From positions 1 through 64,000 of the forward strand of contig ML978131.1 of assembly GCA_010015805.1 (NCBI GenBank): 64,000 nucleotides of DNA, in the 5' to 3' direction. The notes below the pieces were generated by a model. It saw only the letters and a list, made by a program, of their open reading frames with translations. It did not search any database and was not told where the DNA came from. Positions 1 through 11,865 of this stretch are shown here, in pieces (the stretch's first letter is position 1; every line of letters begins with the position of its first letter). Source of the DNA: Rhizodiscina lignyota. Lineage: Eukaryota > Ascomycota > Dothideomycetes > Aulographales > Rhizodiscinaceae. The translations under genes were made by a program, and so were the position numbers.

Positions 1-2
1 CA

Positions 3-155
3 GAATTCAACAGTCGACTAGCAGCCTTACAAACCGACTTGGATACACTCAAGGCAGAGGTCACAAAGCTGCAAACACAAGTGCTGGCACAAAGGGAGGC
101 AAAGGCTCAGGCACAGGCACAAGGAGGAAGGCAAGGCAGGGAGGCCAGAGAGTGA
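3..155 (+). CDS. C-terminal end of an unidentified coiled-coil protein (partial)
   Basis: An open frame enters from the window edge (codons begin at base 3) and stops with TGA at 153-155. Its roughly 50 residues begin as an amphipathic heptad-like stretch (leucines spaced through SRLAALQTDLDTLKAEV) and end in a Gln/Ala/Arg-rich tail. Such tails occur at the ends of many fungal proteins, including some DNA transposases, but no diagnostic domain lies inside the window, so no function is given. It could also be chance. Confidence 0.3.
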   Translation, partial: EFNSRLAALQTDLDTLKAEVTKLQTQVLAQREAKAQAQAQGGRQGREARE

Positions 156-688
156 AGGAACAGATGGAACAGGCCTGAAGCACACTGTTTAAGGCCTGAA
201 TACTTGAAAGGAGCCAAAGCTTTCATAAAAAGTGTTTATTTTAAAGAGATTATAAGGCATATTGTATGATTAGTCAGGCAGGAACCCCCACGTGGGCCAG
301 AAATGGCCTAAAAGGGCGAATGAAAATCTCTCTCTCTCTCTCGCCTTGACGCGCGCGCGACGCGTCGTTGAGTGAAAGTGCTCTCTCCACTTGCAGAGAA
401 TCAAAGCTGGTGCTGACGGGCTCTAGCCACTCACACACAGAGATAGTCGAGATGATACGGTTCATGGTATCGTGCCGTCCTCTCGCAAATGAGTCTTTCC
501 CTGCATGCAAAGGATCTGCATGTAGTATTGTATCGCATGTCCTCACTGCTCTGAATATGCACGTGGGACTCGATCGGGCGCAAAGCAGCCTTATATGCCA
601 GCCTTTCTCATGAGAACCATATAACTTCTTTGTAAGTCCGTTCTTTGCAATTAGTCGTACCGAAACGTTTCACAGTATTTCTCACCTC
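156..688. other. Intergenic, with a CT microsatellite
   Basis: No convincing gene is seen. A short pure CT run lies at about 328-342, followed by a CG-rich patch (GCGCGCGCGACGCG) at about 350-363. The two opposed short ORFs here overlap and lack recognisable motifs. Confidence 0.5.
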
Positions 689-3600
689 ATGTCGTTAAAC
701 ACGAGCAGCATCAAAGAGCTGCAAGACTTGACCGACTCGTTGCCAGACAGAGAGAAGTCAGAATGGACTACTGAGAATGCCGAGCGCCTTCTGGACTCGG
801 TAAAGAATCTGAATGAGCAGCACGCAGAATCTAGCCGCACTCGAAGAATCATACGGCGAATCGACCCTCTCATAACCTTCTTGCGACGATTTGCAAGATT
901 TGGCGATACCATCGTGCAGGCCCATCCAAACCCAGCCTGCATTGCCTGGGGTTCCTTCCGGATCCTCTTGGAGGTAAGCACATTGTGAATTTGGAACGAG
1001 AAGTCATTAATGGAGTAGATTGTGAGCGGCTTTACGTCGTACTTCGAGAAGCTTTTCGATATGCTAGAATCTATTGACCGAAAATTCCCGTTGTTTGAGA
1101 AGTTTGCGAACTTGCATAGCGACTCGCCAGCCTGCGGTGATGCGTTGAAGGAAGTTTATAGCGACGTTGTGCTATTCCTTTACGATGCGCAAAGGATCTT
1201 CAAGCAACGTGGTATGGCTTTTGTTCCCTGTCCGCTTGTTTAGCTAACTCGTTATTCTAGCGATTAAAATCCTTGTCAAGACAGTATGGAAGTCCTTTGA
1301 AGAAAAATTCAGAAAGAGACAAAGCAATCTCGAAGGCCACATCTCCCAATTTGAATCCGCCGTCGAATTTGCACATCAGAGGACTCTACAATTCGAAAGA
1401 AGGCGTCATTTGATGCAATGGCTTGCCCCCGTAGACGTTGAGATGGAGCTCCAACGCCTCAGTGCAAAAAGGACTCACGGTACCTGTGCCTGGATCTACA
1501 GAAATGACGTCTACAAGCAATGGCGCGACAACCCTGGTCAGGAGCCCCTTTGGATTTACGGTGGGCCGGGAGCTGGAAAGACAGTGTTGAGTACCACGAT
1601 CATTGCGGACTTGCAACAACAGGAGACAGCGGACAATCAGTGTGTAACGGCCTTCTATTACTTCGATAGAGCGGAAGGCGAAAAGTCTGGCTTCATGCCC
1701 TGGATATGCAGTCTCATATCTCAGCTTGTTGCCCGGCTGGATCCAATACCGCAGCAATTGATAGCGGCATATGAGGCATCCTCAAAGCAAGGCCGCTCCA
1801 GAATGACACTCGCAGACTACCCAGTCGAGATTCTAGTACCCCTGTCAAAGTCCTTCTCGAAGCTGTTTCTTGTTTTCGATGGACTCGACGAAGCTACTGA
1901 GATCGGATCCATGCGACAGGTTATTGCTACCCTCACAGCCCTGCCCAACGTACATCTTGTTTGTCTCGGACGTCCTGTCATGCCAGTACGCAATGCACTC
2001 AGTACAAATCTTACCATCTCCCTGGATGAAGCCTTACTAAGTCCAGACATCAACGTCTTTCTCCAAGAGGAAATTGCTGCCCTTGAGCGGAACTGCGATA
2101 CCCATGGACTTATGTCGCTTTTATATCCCAGTGTCTCTGAAGGCGCCAAAGGTATCTTTTTGTGGGCTCACCTAATGGTGGAGGCCTTAAAGTCTGCATC
2201 AAGCGTGTATGAAATGACTGAGCTGACGACACAGCTTCCCCAAGGTCTGGTAGAGATGTATGCAAAGACTCTGGATGGTTATAGCAGGGAGACACGTTCG
2301 AACCGAGACTTGGTAAAGCGAATCTTCATATGGGTCTGCACCAGCACCTCGCCTTTGAAATGGCGGGAACTGGAACAGGCTATTTCTTTACATGAGGATG
2401 ATGTGAGGCTGGATCGTTTGAAGATGCCCTTCAAGGGAACTGTCATCAAGCTCTGCAGTCCTCTGATACAGTATTCTGAGCGAGAAGACCTTTTTCGACC
2501 TTCGCATTTCTCCGTTGTTGAGTACCTTCTCGGCGCAGACTTCGAACTCTCCACTGTCGCGGCTGATTCAAACACAGCATCTCATATCCGGACCAAGAAG
2601 ACTTTGGCTCATTCTACTGTCGCCAGTACTTGTCTGAAGTACCTATCTTTTCCGCCGTTAGATACGGCGGTGCATTGGGATGACAACTCTCTCCCTCTGA
2701 CCTCTTATGCGACCTCCAATGTCTGCCACCATATATCTTCTGCCGGCAAAGACCCTGCGCTTGAAGCATCTCTCTCCGCGTTTCTATCCTCCACAACCCG
2801 CCGACGCGTCTGGCTCACACGTTGGCTTTTGGTTACTATGAGCCAAGCTCCCTTGCAGAATATTCTACACCAGCAACGCGCAACACAAATCTGGCTTAAT
2901 TCCGCCGGTGAATTCGGTGTCCCTGGTTCCAAAGGCTTTCTCCAAGACACGTTGGCCGTTATGATTCAGCTCAACGATATACTCGAACCTGCTGATGGGA
3001 ATCGTGGCGCTGCTCCCCGCATCACAGTTTCGTACTTCGACAAAATGACTGTGATCAGGGACCTCTCTAGAGCTTTTACACTTGCAAGTCGGCTTCAGGA
3101 TGGAATCGATCTATTGGAAAATACCCTAATACAACACCAGGCTCGATTTGGTTTGGGGAGTAAGGAGACGATATGGATTATACAGAGCCTGGGAATCTTC
3201 TATGATCAGGGAGGAACACCTGAAAATTACAAGCACGCGTCAGATTTGCAGAATGAAGCTCTTGAGATCCAGCGAAGGGTCCTTCCAAAAGCTCATCTAG
3301 AGATTGCGTGGGCCAAAGATGAGCTTGGTCGAGTGCACCGCCACCTCTCCGATCTCCAGACAGCAGAGAAAATGCATCAAGAGGCACTTGAAATTCTGGA
3401 GCACACATTACCGGAAGATGCAATGATGACCATTGCCACAAGGAACGCACTAGCGCGGACGTACCGATTGCAACACAGACCAGAAGAGGCTTTGATGGAA
3501 CATAAAAGAGCGCTCAGCGCTCAAGAGCGAACTCGTGGCTTAGGCCATGCTCATACGCTGTGGACCCTGACAGACATAGCAAAGTGCTTGCGAGACATCG

Positions 3601-3848
3601 GGAGAAACCAGGAAGCTTATCACGAGATGATGACTGCACTTAATGGTCGCTGCGCACTTCTGGGCCCAGATCATCCCGACACTCTCTGGACGATGAACGA
3701 TGTCGGACTATTGCTCGCGCGACTCGGACGTCGAGATGAGGCAAAAATGTACCATGAAGGGGCTAAACGCAAGCAAATTGCTGTCCTCGGCCCTTCTCAC
3801 CCCTTCACAGTTTGGACAGTCGAACTTTTAGACCGTTGGCAGGACTGA
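689..3848 (+). CDS. STAND/NLR-like protein: DUF7708-like N-terminus, NACHT, TPR repeats
   Basis: Three exons, 689-973, 1019-1211 and 1261-3848, give 1021 residues. Both introns (45 and 49 nt) are GT-AG and restore one frame. Residues about 30-170 (RIDPLITFLRRFARFGD, then a segment with IVSGFTSYFEKLFDML) match the DUF7708-type domain found before NACHT in fungal STAND proteins. The NACHT P-loop is GGPGAGKT at about 260-267 and the Walker B-like motif is LFLVFDGLDEATE at about 362-374. From about residue 780 onward there are kinesin-light-chain-like TPRs with the recurring HTLWT.ND/DIGR pattern. This is a full N-NTPase-repeat architecture, as in proteins for non-self or stress sensing. The ligand is unknown. 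The domain call is strong; the role in incompatibility is inference. Confidence 0.88.
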
Positions 3849-5572
3849 CCGTCAAGACCTAGATTGCCCACCAAGGATGTAAGAAGCTATGGAATGTATA
3901 CGGTGGAACGCATGAATATACGAAACTTGCAAAGTCGGCGCAGGCGTGATGAGCAGATCCTGCCAATAATAAATTAACACACAAGGCAATTTCCAAAGTG
4001 TATAGTTCATTAATTACGAAATAGAAGCTTAAGATGCAGTAGAATTTACAGTGAGTAGAGTGAACCCCTCGGAAATGCACATCTCTATGGGTAGCCATCG
4101 CGCAATTCATCGTGGTCGGGGTACAATCTACGTATTCCATCTTCGCAGGAGATCTCGAGATCTTTCATTGTGACACGAGAGCAGAGTATTTGAGGCCGGA
4201 ACGGCCGACCTGTCCGCGAAGACTCTGCGGCGGAAGTGGATTGAATCCGAAGCGATGAATTCCTTTTCTTCTGAGGTGGTTGTCGAGTCACAAAGTACGG
4301 TGAAGGAAGCCACCCTTTCATGGAAGGAGGCAAGAATGCCGTCCTGCAGAGTGCTTTCAACTTTCTGGGCCCGGAGCCTGCAAGACTTCGCCCAACAATG
4401 ACCAATCAAGGACGGGAGTCGCTCAGGGCAGAGGTTCGAAGTAAGATGTCCAAAGCCCAATGCGCTCTTGACCTTGGAAATCTTAAGATAGAAGAATTTC
4501 GCGTCCATCAAGAACACATCGGTGCGAGAGACAATGATCGCCGCTTTGGTGAGATAGCGCCTGTCGAACAGTTCCGTTCAGTATTGGCCTACATGATGCT
4601 TTATTCCTCTGGGTCCGAATGCTGCGACATCAACCAACTCATTCGTTTACTGGGCTCACGCAAACATGATGAACCCATGCGTCTCGACTGCCCGTCATTC
4701 AATTTGCGAGGTTGTTGCTGTCTCCGCGTTTCCTCGTATTTCCGAGGGGACGTGCCTTTTCCACATCTCGTCTAGCACTGGCAGATATCGACCTTCCTTG
4801 ACAATTCTCTTTCTGGTTTGCTTCTCTTGGTAGCTTTGTAGCAGTCCGATTTGAATTGACTTCCTGATCTCAAGAAGAAATTTTCATGCAAGTTCAGCCT
4901 CAGCCTACTGCCGCCACGGACAGCCCTAAAAAGCTTGGCTGCAACCAAAATTCTCCAGAGCGGCGCAACGCCGCAGGAATTCACTGCGACACTGCAAAAT
5001 GGGCCGGTTTGCATAGTTGGTCAGCATCCAAAGCATCGTGTTTCGCCTGCTTTACCCCCTTTCGATAAAATATCGAGCTCAGCTGTTACTCATCACGCTC
5101 GAAAGGGTCCAGAGTATGTGCAGCAGGTACGGCCGCTCTGCGGCGCATGATGCATAAGCGTATACCCTAGCGCCTCACGTCACTGTGGACCTTCTGGAAC
5201 CATTCTAATCAGCTCTGACTTTGGACATTGCCCCCAAAGAAGAACTCTTTAAACAAAGCCATCTTACCGACTCCGGGGGTGTCCCGGGATAAGTCAACGA
5301 AATGGGCAGCTTTAAAAAGAGCGGAGTCCGCTCGTGTGCACTTGTTTCTCGTCTGAAGCCCCTTAAAATCTATCCGCCTCAGCAACGCCCGACAGCATTG
5401 AAAGTCGCCCAATAACGTCGGTTGGACGCCTCTCAGTCTCCAACAAAGCTGAATCTTGGATACGCGATACGAGGCTCCACTACGTTCAGCTCCATCTCAT
5501 ATAGGTTGAAGCGTTGCGGCTTAAATACCAGTTGGTCTGAAGAGATTCAAGTTTGCAAAATCTGCATTCGAG
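3849..5572. other. 1.7 kb with no supported gene
   Basis: Two overlapping opposed ORFs cover 4128-4775 (129 aa on the minus strand, 151 aa on the plus strand). Neither shows a recognisable domain or plausible introns. A GC-rich near-palindrome (CCGGGGGTGTCCCGGG) lies at about 5273-5288. The stretch may hold UTRs or a lineage-specific gene that cannot be resolved here. Confidence 0.45.
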
Positions 5573-6458
5573 ATGCAAAGCATGTCGTTTTTCACGTTGC
5601 CGCGCGAGTTGCGCGACCAAGTTTACCGGGAGCTCTTAATAACCGACGAGCCCCTTGATCTGATGTTGCTCATTAAATCGGATGGCGCCTGTAAAGAGGT
5701 GTGTATATCACGTAAATAGTCACAACCGTGCCCATTACTAAACGTCTCAGGCCAAAACTCGCAAACCGAGGTCCATCGACGTCTCCATCTTGGAAACATG
5801 TCGACAAGTTCGCGACGAGGGATTCGCCATGCTGAGCCAGAGCAACGCATTTTGCGTTTACGACGACAGCTCGAAGTCACTTACAGAGCTCTTTGGCGAA
5901 CCCTTCTCGTTCCGCATGCTGCGGGATAAGATCGACATTCACCGTGAGCGCGTCGAGCAGCAGACGAACTTCTACCTCCATCGTGTCCGCCATCTACACA
6001 TCAACATCAATAGCTCAACTCCCGACGCCCAATCATCCCATCGTCTCAGTCTGCGGGCCGCGACTGCACTAGCCCACGAATTCGATTGCAAAGGCTACTC
6101 CTCGTTTCAGGCGAACCTGTGGCAGCACTCGCTGACTGCGTATATGATCGCTGCTATCTTGCCATCCGCGAGGGATTTGCGCATGATTACGATCGATGTC
6201 AGCGGCTTCTTGCACAGCGAGAGCAAGCAGCTTCTCTTGGACGGCATTCCGAGACTTTACGCCCTTGGCCATATCTCCCTCCGGATTCTGCTGAACGGAA
6301 AGAGCGACAGCGAGGTCATGTATGGAAGGAACGCCATCGACAGGAGAGTACTCGAACAGTACCTTTCGAAAGCTTGCGGCGAGAAGATCGAGATTCCGAA
6401 GAACGACTTTCTTATGCCAAGGAACCTTTTGGCTACCGCGCGAGTTGCGGCTTATTAG
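5573..6458 (+). CDS. 2EXR/F-box-like protein
   Basis: Two exons, 5573-5698 and 5751-6458, encode about 277 residues; the 52-nt intron is GT-AG and in phase 0. The start at 5573 gives MQSMSFFTLPRELRDQVYREL; the second ATG at 5582 is equally possible. The motif FFTLPRELRDQVYREL is the hallmark of the short F-box-like (2EXR) domain found in large families in Pezizomycotina. It is followed by ILETCRQVRDEGFAMLSQSNAF, the usual continuation with a conserved C-R-Q-V/I-x-x-E core. The remainder has no catalytic motif. A substrate adaptor role is possible but unproven for this family. Confidence 0.8.
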
Positions 6459-7117
6459 CAATCTACTCTGGCACCCGTCATGAGTGGCGTTCATTCCGGA
6501 TCCTGCATTTTCAAAGAATTCCTTCAAATACTGCCTTTGCTTTAGACCATTGCATATTTGCCTTATACCCAATCTCATTCAATAGACATGTTTTAGATAG
6601 AGTAGATTTTCCAGCTTGCAAGATTTTCGATTCCATCCACTTGGCGTTTATTTTCACAGGATTCTGCCACGTCTTTCCAGGAGTCTGACGATATTGAACA
6701 TATTCCTTAGCAATTGTATCAGCGCATGGTGTTTGCTCTCAAACACTTGTTGCAAATATCGTATTTAATTTCATGACTTGTTACCGTCTGTACCCAATCG
6801 TTTCAGATTGCCGCGGTGCTTGTCGCCCAAAATTGTTTGTTGTCCGTTGCCAACGGTAGTAAACGCAAACAAGCGCCATTAGCACTCTGACTGAGTTGCC
6901 CGCCAGCTGTCGACCTGCGTACTATCGCATATTGGAGGGAATGCTATCTCATGAGCTAGTTCCACTTACCTGTCTGGATCGGCTTGTCCCAAGGACCCAT
7001 GGCTGGGAATTCCATTGGAGCAAGCGCTTAAATACCGAGCCAAAGGACACTTTCAGTCTTTTAATGGGCCTTTGCTCTTCCATTATACGTAGCTGTCCCC
7101 ATTAGTACACCATTTCT
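6459..7117. other. Intergenic, no gene seen
   Basis: Probably the 3' UTR of the 2EXR gene and the promoter of the Fig1-like gene. Only short ORFs without motifs are present. Confidence 0.5.
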
Positions 7118-8373
7118 ATGTCCGACGGTCAAATTTCGCATGAACTTCCAACGCGAGCACGAGTGGACGCGGAGAATCCAACGATAACCATGGAAGAGAC
7201 ACCTTGTCTTGTGACACCCAGTCGAAAGGCATGGCTTTGGAGAATACCAAGTGCGGGTCCAGAATTACTCAAAACAGAGCTTAATTACTGCTAACGTAGC
7301 TACAGCATGGATTTACGCCATATTTGTCTTCGCCCTTTGTATTATCGCTGCGGTCTTGGCTCGTACGCATCTCTTGTTTGGTCCTGAAGTACGCTAGGAT
7401 TAATAAGAAGCAGTTGTCATCTTGGTCGCCTGTTCTCCGAATGGTAATGAACCAAATGTATGTTGCCTTCCGCGCAATACTAAGCTAACCGGAGCGCGAG
7501 ATCTTTTTATGCTAACCGGACTTCCAGGTGTACTTACTATCTGTCTCTTTCTACGCAACCTTGTCCCCAATTGGAACGTTTCCCATTTTCAATACTACTC
7601 TTTCTTCCTCCCGAGCTTCGGAGCGTTTGGGTTATTCCGGCATTTGCATCACACCCGGCGGTAGTGGTTACCTTTGCAGCTCGCCTGTCTTCCTCCCTTC
7701 GCCACCGTTCCCTCCTGGATTCATTCGGACCCTTGAAGTACGCACCGGCTATTTTGGAGTTCAAGCATGGAGTGCAGACACGGGATGGGTTGGCTGTGAA
7801 GACGCCAGCTCCTGGGCACAGGACGGGCGGGACCACCTGGGATTGCTGGACGGAGTGGATAATTTCAGGAGGCATGGGCTGCGCCCTGGCATGATGTAGG
7901 CCACCGCATTTTCTCCCAGTCCACCCTCTAACAGTTCCTCCAGGATAGCAACCTTCGCGCTCATTGTCATGGTGTTGTTTGGATTTCTCGTCCGGATTGG
8001 ATTCCGCAATACTCTCCGCTATACCAATCGAAGGGCGCGTCCGATTCCTCAAGTATTCGGTGCCAGTCTCACCATCTTGCTTTTCGCTGCGGCCTTCGTG
8101 GCTGTCTTTGCTGCAGCCCATCAGTGCACAGCTGTGAATACGGCAATGTCAATGATGAGTGGACTAGAAACCGCGCAGCCCTTAAATGTCTCGTATGCTC
8201 TATTGTCGCAGAAGGGGAGTGCACTCAACTATGCGTGGGTTATGGCGGGGTGCACAATCGTGGCTGCATCTGCAATGGCAGTATTGAGCGCCGTGGAGAG
8301 ACGAAAGACGATAAGGAAGAGCAATACTACCACTTCCACAGGAATCAATCTGTTTGAGCTACACAGGTCTTGA
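7118..8373 (+). CDS. Fig1-like four-TM membrane protein, copy A
   Basis: Five exons are proposed: 7118-7250, 7306-7362, 7414-7457, 7528-7895 and 7944-8373, giving 343 residues. Exon 2 encodes TM1 (YAIFVFALCIIAAVLA). Exon 4 holds a long extracellular loop with LGYSGIC...GYLCSS and RTGYFGVQAW. Exon 5 holds two strongly hydrophobic segments (ATFALIVMVLFGF; LTILLFAAAFVAVFAAA) and a fourth, AWVMAGCTIVAASAMAVL. GY[FY]G.C followed by a W/C pair is the signature of the Fig1 family (Ca2+ regulation and membrane fusion in mating). The last intron (48 nt, with CTAAC 12 nt before CAG) is needed to skip a TAG and is absent from copy B. It is a tandem paralogue of the next gene. The exon 4 end and the Fig1 assignment are moderately certain. 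Confidence 0.6.
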
Positions 8374-8546
8374 ACACAACAACATAGTAATTGCTATTTG
8401 CTATTCTCTCCTTAGCTCATGAATCACGTCTTGATGTGCAAACAAGCGATGTCTTATTGATATTAATATCCTGTACTCTTTCGCTCTGGCTGCGGCATTT
8501 GCACCTCTTCTTCTCGCTAACGTTTGGAGGCTGCTTAATCGTGAAC

Positions 8547-9746
8547 ATGGATAGACGGCAGGTCCTTCCCGATGAACCTTCGGAATTCCATAAGAGTATC
8601 TTGAGATTGCCAAGTGAGTCCTCTAGTCTCTCTGTCTCAGACAACTCCTCCGCTCACAATCTTACTAGGATGGATAATCACCGGCTGTACGATGGTCGTA
8701 TTGATTATCGCTGTTTCTCTGCTCGGTATGATTATGTTGTTCTGTCTTCCATCTGTAACCGACTCACTGATACTTTCAGGTGCGACATTGGCTGGCTGCT
8801 CGACCACTCACCACGTATGTGCTTTCCAGTTGCTATCAAGCGTTAATCAGAATGCTTGAACGAGCTCAGCTCATAAACACGTTAGATATATCTCATCTCC
8901 GCATCTGCAACGCTCGAGACCGGCTGGCCACCCACTTGGACTATCCGCGCCGGCTACTATGGTGTTTGCGCCTCGACCTCCCTTCTCCCCTGGCACTGTG
9001 AATCCAGTGGCTCTGCATTCCTAAACAACCCGAGCAATGCACCATGGACGGATCTCAATCCCGACCCAAAGGCCATCTTCCAACTGATGGATGCGATTCG
9101 CTCGCAAGACTTCCGCACTGCCGGAAACTGTCTCGTCGCTGCGATAGCCATCGTCGTCTTTCTAATTATCGTATTGCTCGTTTGGTCCATTTTGGTCGGC
9201 CGCTGGATGAAAACGCCCCCCGGCCCAGCTCAGAACAACGCTGCGAATACTCCTCTCGACCCCATGTACTCCAACTACATGAACGAGCGTTTGTCAATCT
9301 TGCTCCTGCTCTTGTCCTTATTTGCAATGGTATTAGCGTTCGTTGCAGCTGGACTGCAGTATGGAGCCGCGGCTGCGGTTACACTGAGCGTTTCGGATGT
9401 AACGAACACGACGAACAACGAGGCAGGCGTGCTGATCGGGGAAATGGGACAGAAGGCGACCCTCCAAGCGTGGGTCGGAGCAGGCTTTGTGGGCTTGGGT
9501 GCTTTGGGCTTTGCTTGGTTATGTCGAGTGGAGAGGTGGAGGCGTCGAGGAGAACGTTGGCATCAGGCTCGACCACCTCCCGCACCTGTGCTGCGTCCCG
9601 CTGGCGGAGATGGTCATGGTGGTGGCCAAGTCGGTCGTGGTCAAGTCGGTCGTGGTCAAGTCCGTCGTCCTGGTGGTCGTGCAAATGCACAAGGCGATGA
9701 ATCGTTTTTGGACAGGTTATTTAACTGGCTGCGTGGTCAAGAATAA
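8547..9746 (+). CDS. Fig1-like four-TM membrane protein, copy B
   Basis: Four exons, 8547-8613, 8669-8725, 8780-8814 and 8886-9746, give 339 residues. TM1 is ITGCTMVVLIIAVSLLG. The loop has IRAGYYGVCASTSLLPWHCESSG, the Fig1-type GYxGxC...W-x-C pattern. TM2 (VAAIAIVVFLIIVLLVWSIL), TM3 (LSILLLLLSLFAMVLAFVAAG) and TM4 (WVGAGFVGLGALGFAWLC) follow. The cytoplasmic tail is Arg/Gly/Pro-rich with a threefold 15-bp repeat (QVGRG units, about 9627-9671). Introns 1-3 have the same phases as in copy A, and exon 2 is 57 nt in both, which shows tandem duplication. Likely plasma membrane. A role in mating or fusion follows from the family, not from this sequence. Confidence 0.72.
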
Positions 9747-10246
9747 TTTAGTTTTGTACGAATATCGCGCATTTAACAGGTCAATCGCGGCTTGGGTGCC
9801 CAACCACATCGCAGCAGGGACGCAGTGCCGAGCTTTACTCTGTATTCATCATAAAACGTTACAGCTTCAAGTAAGATACAGTCAGGAGACACGTCTTTTA
9901 CGTCTTCGTTATGATTTTGCATTTTGCAATATCTGAAAAGTGCAGTATTCTATGCTGGGTTGCTGCAGCATGCTCGTGGCGTCGTTATTACTTCTCCACT
10001 TCTCCTGAATGACGCGCGTCAGAGCCCCTGAGTCCATAACTGGAAGACAGTCTGTAGCCTCACCATGAACCCTCGAGGGGACAGATCTCCGCATCGACAT
10101 TGACTCCGGGTACATGAGCCCATACCAAAGCAAATGCCAATCGCTAAACTACACACCACCTAAACACAGGAAATCCATATGAAAACTGTGTACCGTACAA
10201 CTGATGCAACTCCTCGCTTGGGTATTCTTCTCCTTAATCCAAATGT
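9747..10246. other. Convergent intergenic region
   Basis: Lies between the 3' ends of Fig1-like copy B and the AIM6-like gene. No gene is recognised; it presumably holds both 3' UTRs. Confidence 0.5.
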
Positions 10247-11865
10247 TCAATACTCCGGAACCCAACCCATATGGCCTCTCGGTCCCATCCCTCTCCACCG
10301 TTTTCCCCACCACCGTCCACCAGCTCTGCCTCCCCAACCTCCTTTCCTCGCAGCCCTCAAATCATCCACACTCAAGAGCCCAACGCCCTCTTTCTCCAGA
10401 CTCTCCCAGACACCATCTCGTAGGCCTCTTGGCCAGCTCGGTGTGCCCCAATACCTGCTAATCAGCCCACGATCCCGCGCAGTCTTGATCTGATCCCTAA
10501 TCACCCTCCGCTGCAGCGAATCCGGGCTCGACAAGAATGGCGATACCGCGCCTACGGCATGCGAGAAGGACGTGCTCGCGGTATGGGAATTCGACGGGTT
10601 GTACTTGTACCGGTACACCCCAGTGGCATTCCGCTCGGATACCTCGTGATCGTGCATCTCCTGCTTTTCCTGTGTCCTGCTTAGATCGATATTAATTGGT
10701 CCGGGGGCGGGACTGTCTGGATCGCCGGGCTGGATCAAGCTGTCTAGCGGCGCGTCGAAGAAGACGAACCGCTCTACATTCAAGGCATCAGTGGGCGTGC
10801 TGTTCCGTCCTGCGCGCAGGACGGTGTCGAAGTCTGCTTTGCCTGTTGCAACGAGCGTGATCGGCCCTTCGACACGTGTCTGCGTTGAAGGGTCCCAGCG
10901 CGTGAGATAATCCCGCTCGATTAATGGCTGAATACCGTTCATGAGCACGGGGAAGACGTTAGAAGGGGGCGATTTGAAGTCGATCATCAATATCAAAGAG
11001 GTGGAAGGCGCGAGGGCAAAGACGCCGTTTTTCCGTTCTGACGGGTTGAGCTCATACATCTCCTTGGGGAGATGCTTCTTTGCGTCTGGGTTGGGCGAGT
11101 TCATCATCTCGAGGATGGAGATGAGCGGTTCAATATACATTCTACGCAATGTGTGCTCAGGCGTGAGTGCAGTGCGGTCGTGAGCGATGTACAGTTCGTC
11201 TGATTTCGGGTCGGAGGAGGCGAAGATGTCGGCTTCGATGCTGATACAGCCGGTGCCGAGCGCCGCGTGTAATGGCGTATGGCGCCATTCGTCGTTGTGC
11301 GAATGGCATGGGATGGGTAGGACAGAGCGCAGAAAGGTGGACGGATAGTGAGGCGAGTGAGGGTCGAGAGGGATGCCGTCGGGGTGGTAGAATGCGCCAA
11401 AGGCCATATCAAATGCAGACATGGCGGCGTTCGAGTTGATATAGCTACAGAAGGTCAATTGGCCGTCTATCGTCCAAGATGTCGATTGGCAACTCACAGG
11501 GTTAATAGTGAAGTTACGGCGCATGCAATGAACAAGTACGACAATTGGATGCAGTTCCTGGCGGTGCGCCTGTTGCATATTTGCAGTCGCGTGGGGACGC
11601 TGTACACAAAGTCTCTCGTGAAACGATTCCTCCGCTTCTCTCGTGAGCGTCTAATTCTCGCCCAGAACTGCCTCCTGGAGCTGTTGTGCCGCTCGTCCTT
11701 GGAGCTGTCGGTCTCGTGCCCCGCCTTGAGGGGTAGATTGTTAGGATTGGGAGAGAGGCCATCGCTGTCGAGGAGAGAGGAAGTAGGGGAATCTGAATCA
11801 GTATAAGGCTCGGAGAGATGACTTTCGGTGGCCATGTTTAGTCTTGACTCTTCTACGTAGTCCAT
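10247..11865 (-). CDS. AIM6-like protein, PLC-like phosphodiesterase fold
   Basis: Two exons on the minus strand, 11865-11498 and 11444-10247, encode 521 residues; the 53-nt intron is GTGAGT...TAG in phase 2. The N-terminus is a polar, Ser-rich cytoplasmic stretch, then a membrane anchor (LSYLFIACAVTSLLTLYI, about 108-125). The catalytic-type segment begins PIPCHSHNDEWRHTPLHAALGTGCISIEADI and continues with ELYIAHDRTALTPEHTLRRMYIEPL. This is the pattern of the GDPD/PLC-like TIM-barrel family that includes yeast Aim6 (altered inheritance of mitochondria). The substrate of that family is not known. Transcribed divergently from the alkaline phosphatase gene. Confidence 0.85.

Noticed and set aside
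327-345. CT run as a regulatory GAGA-type element
   Set aside because: A simple microsatellite with no nearby start codon that would give it a role.
4128-4775. Opposed ORFs of 129 and 151 residues as genes
   Set aside because: They overlap each other, lack motifs, and have no supporting splice pattern; at most one could be real.
8957-10133. Minus-strand ORFs opposite Fig1-like copy B
   Set aside because: They are frame shadows, with His/Asp-rich low-complexity peptides complementary to the Gly/Arg repeat tail.
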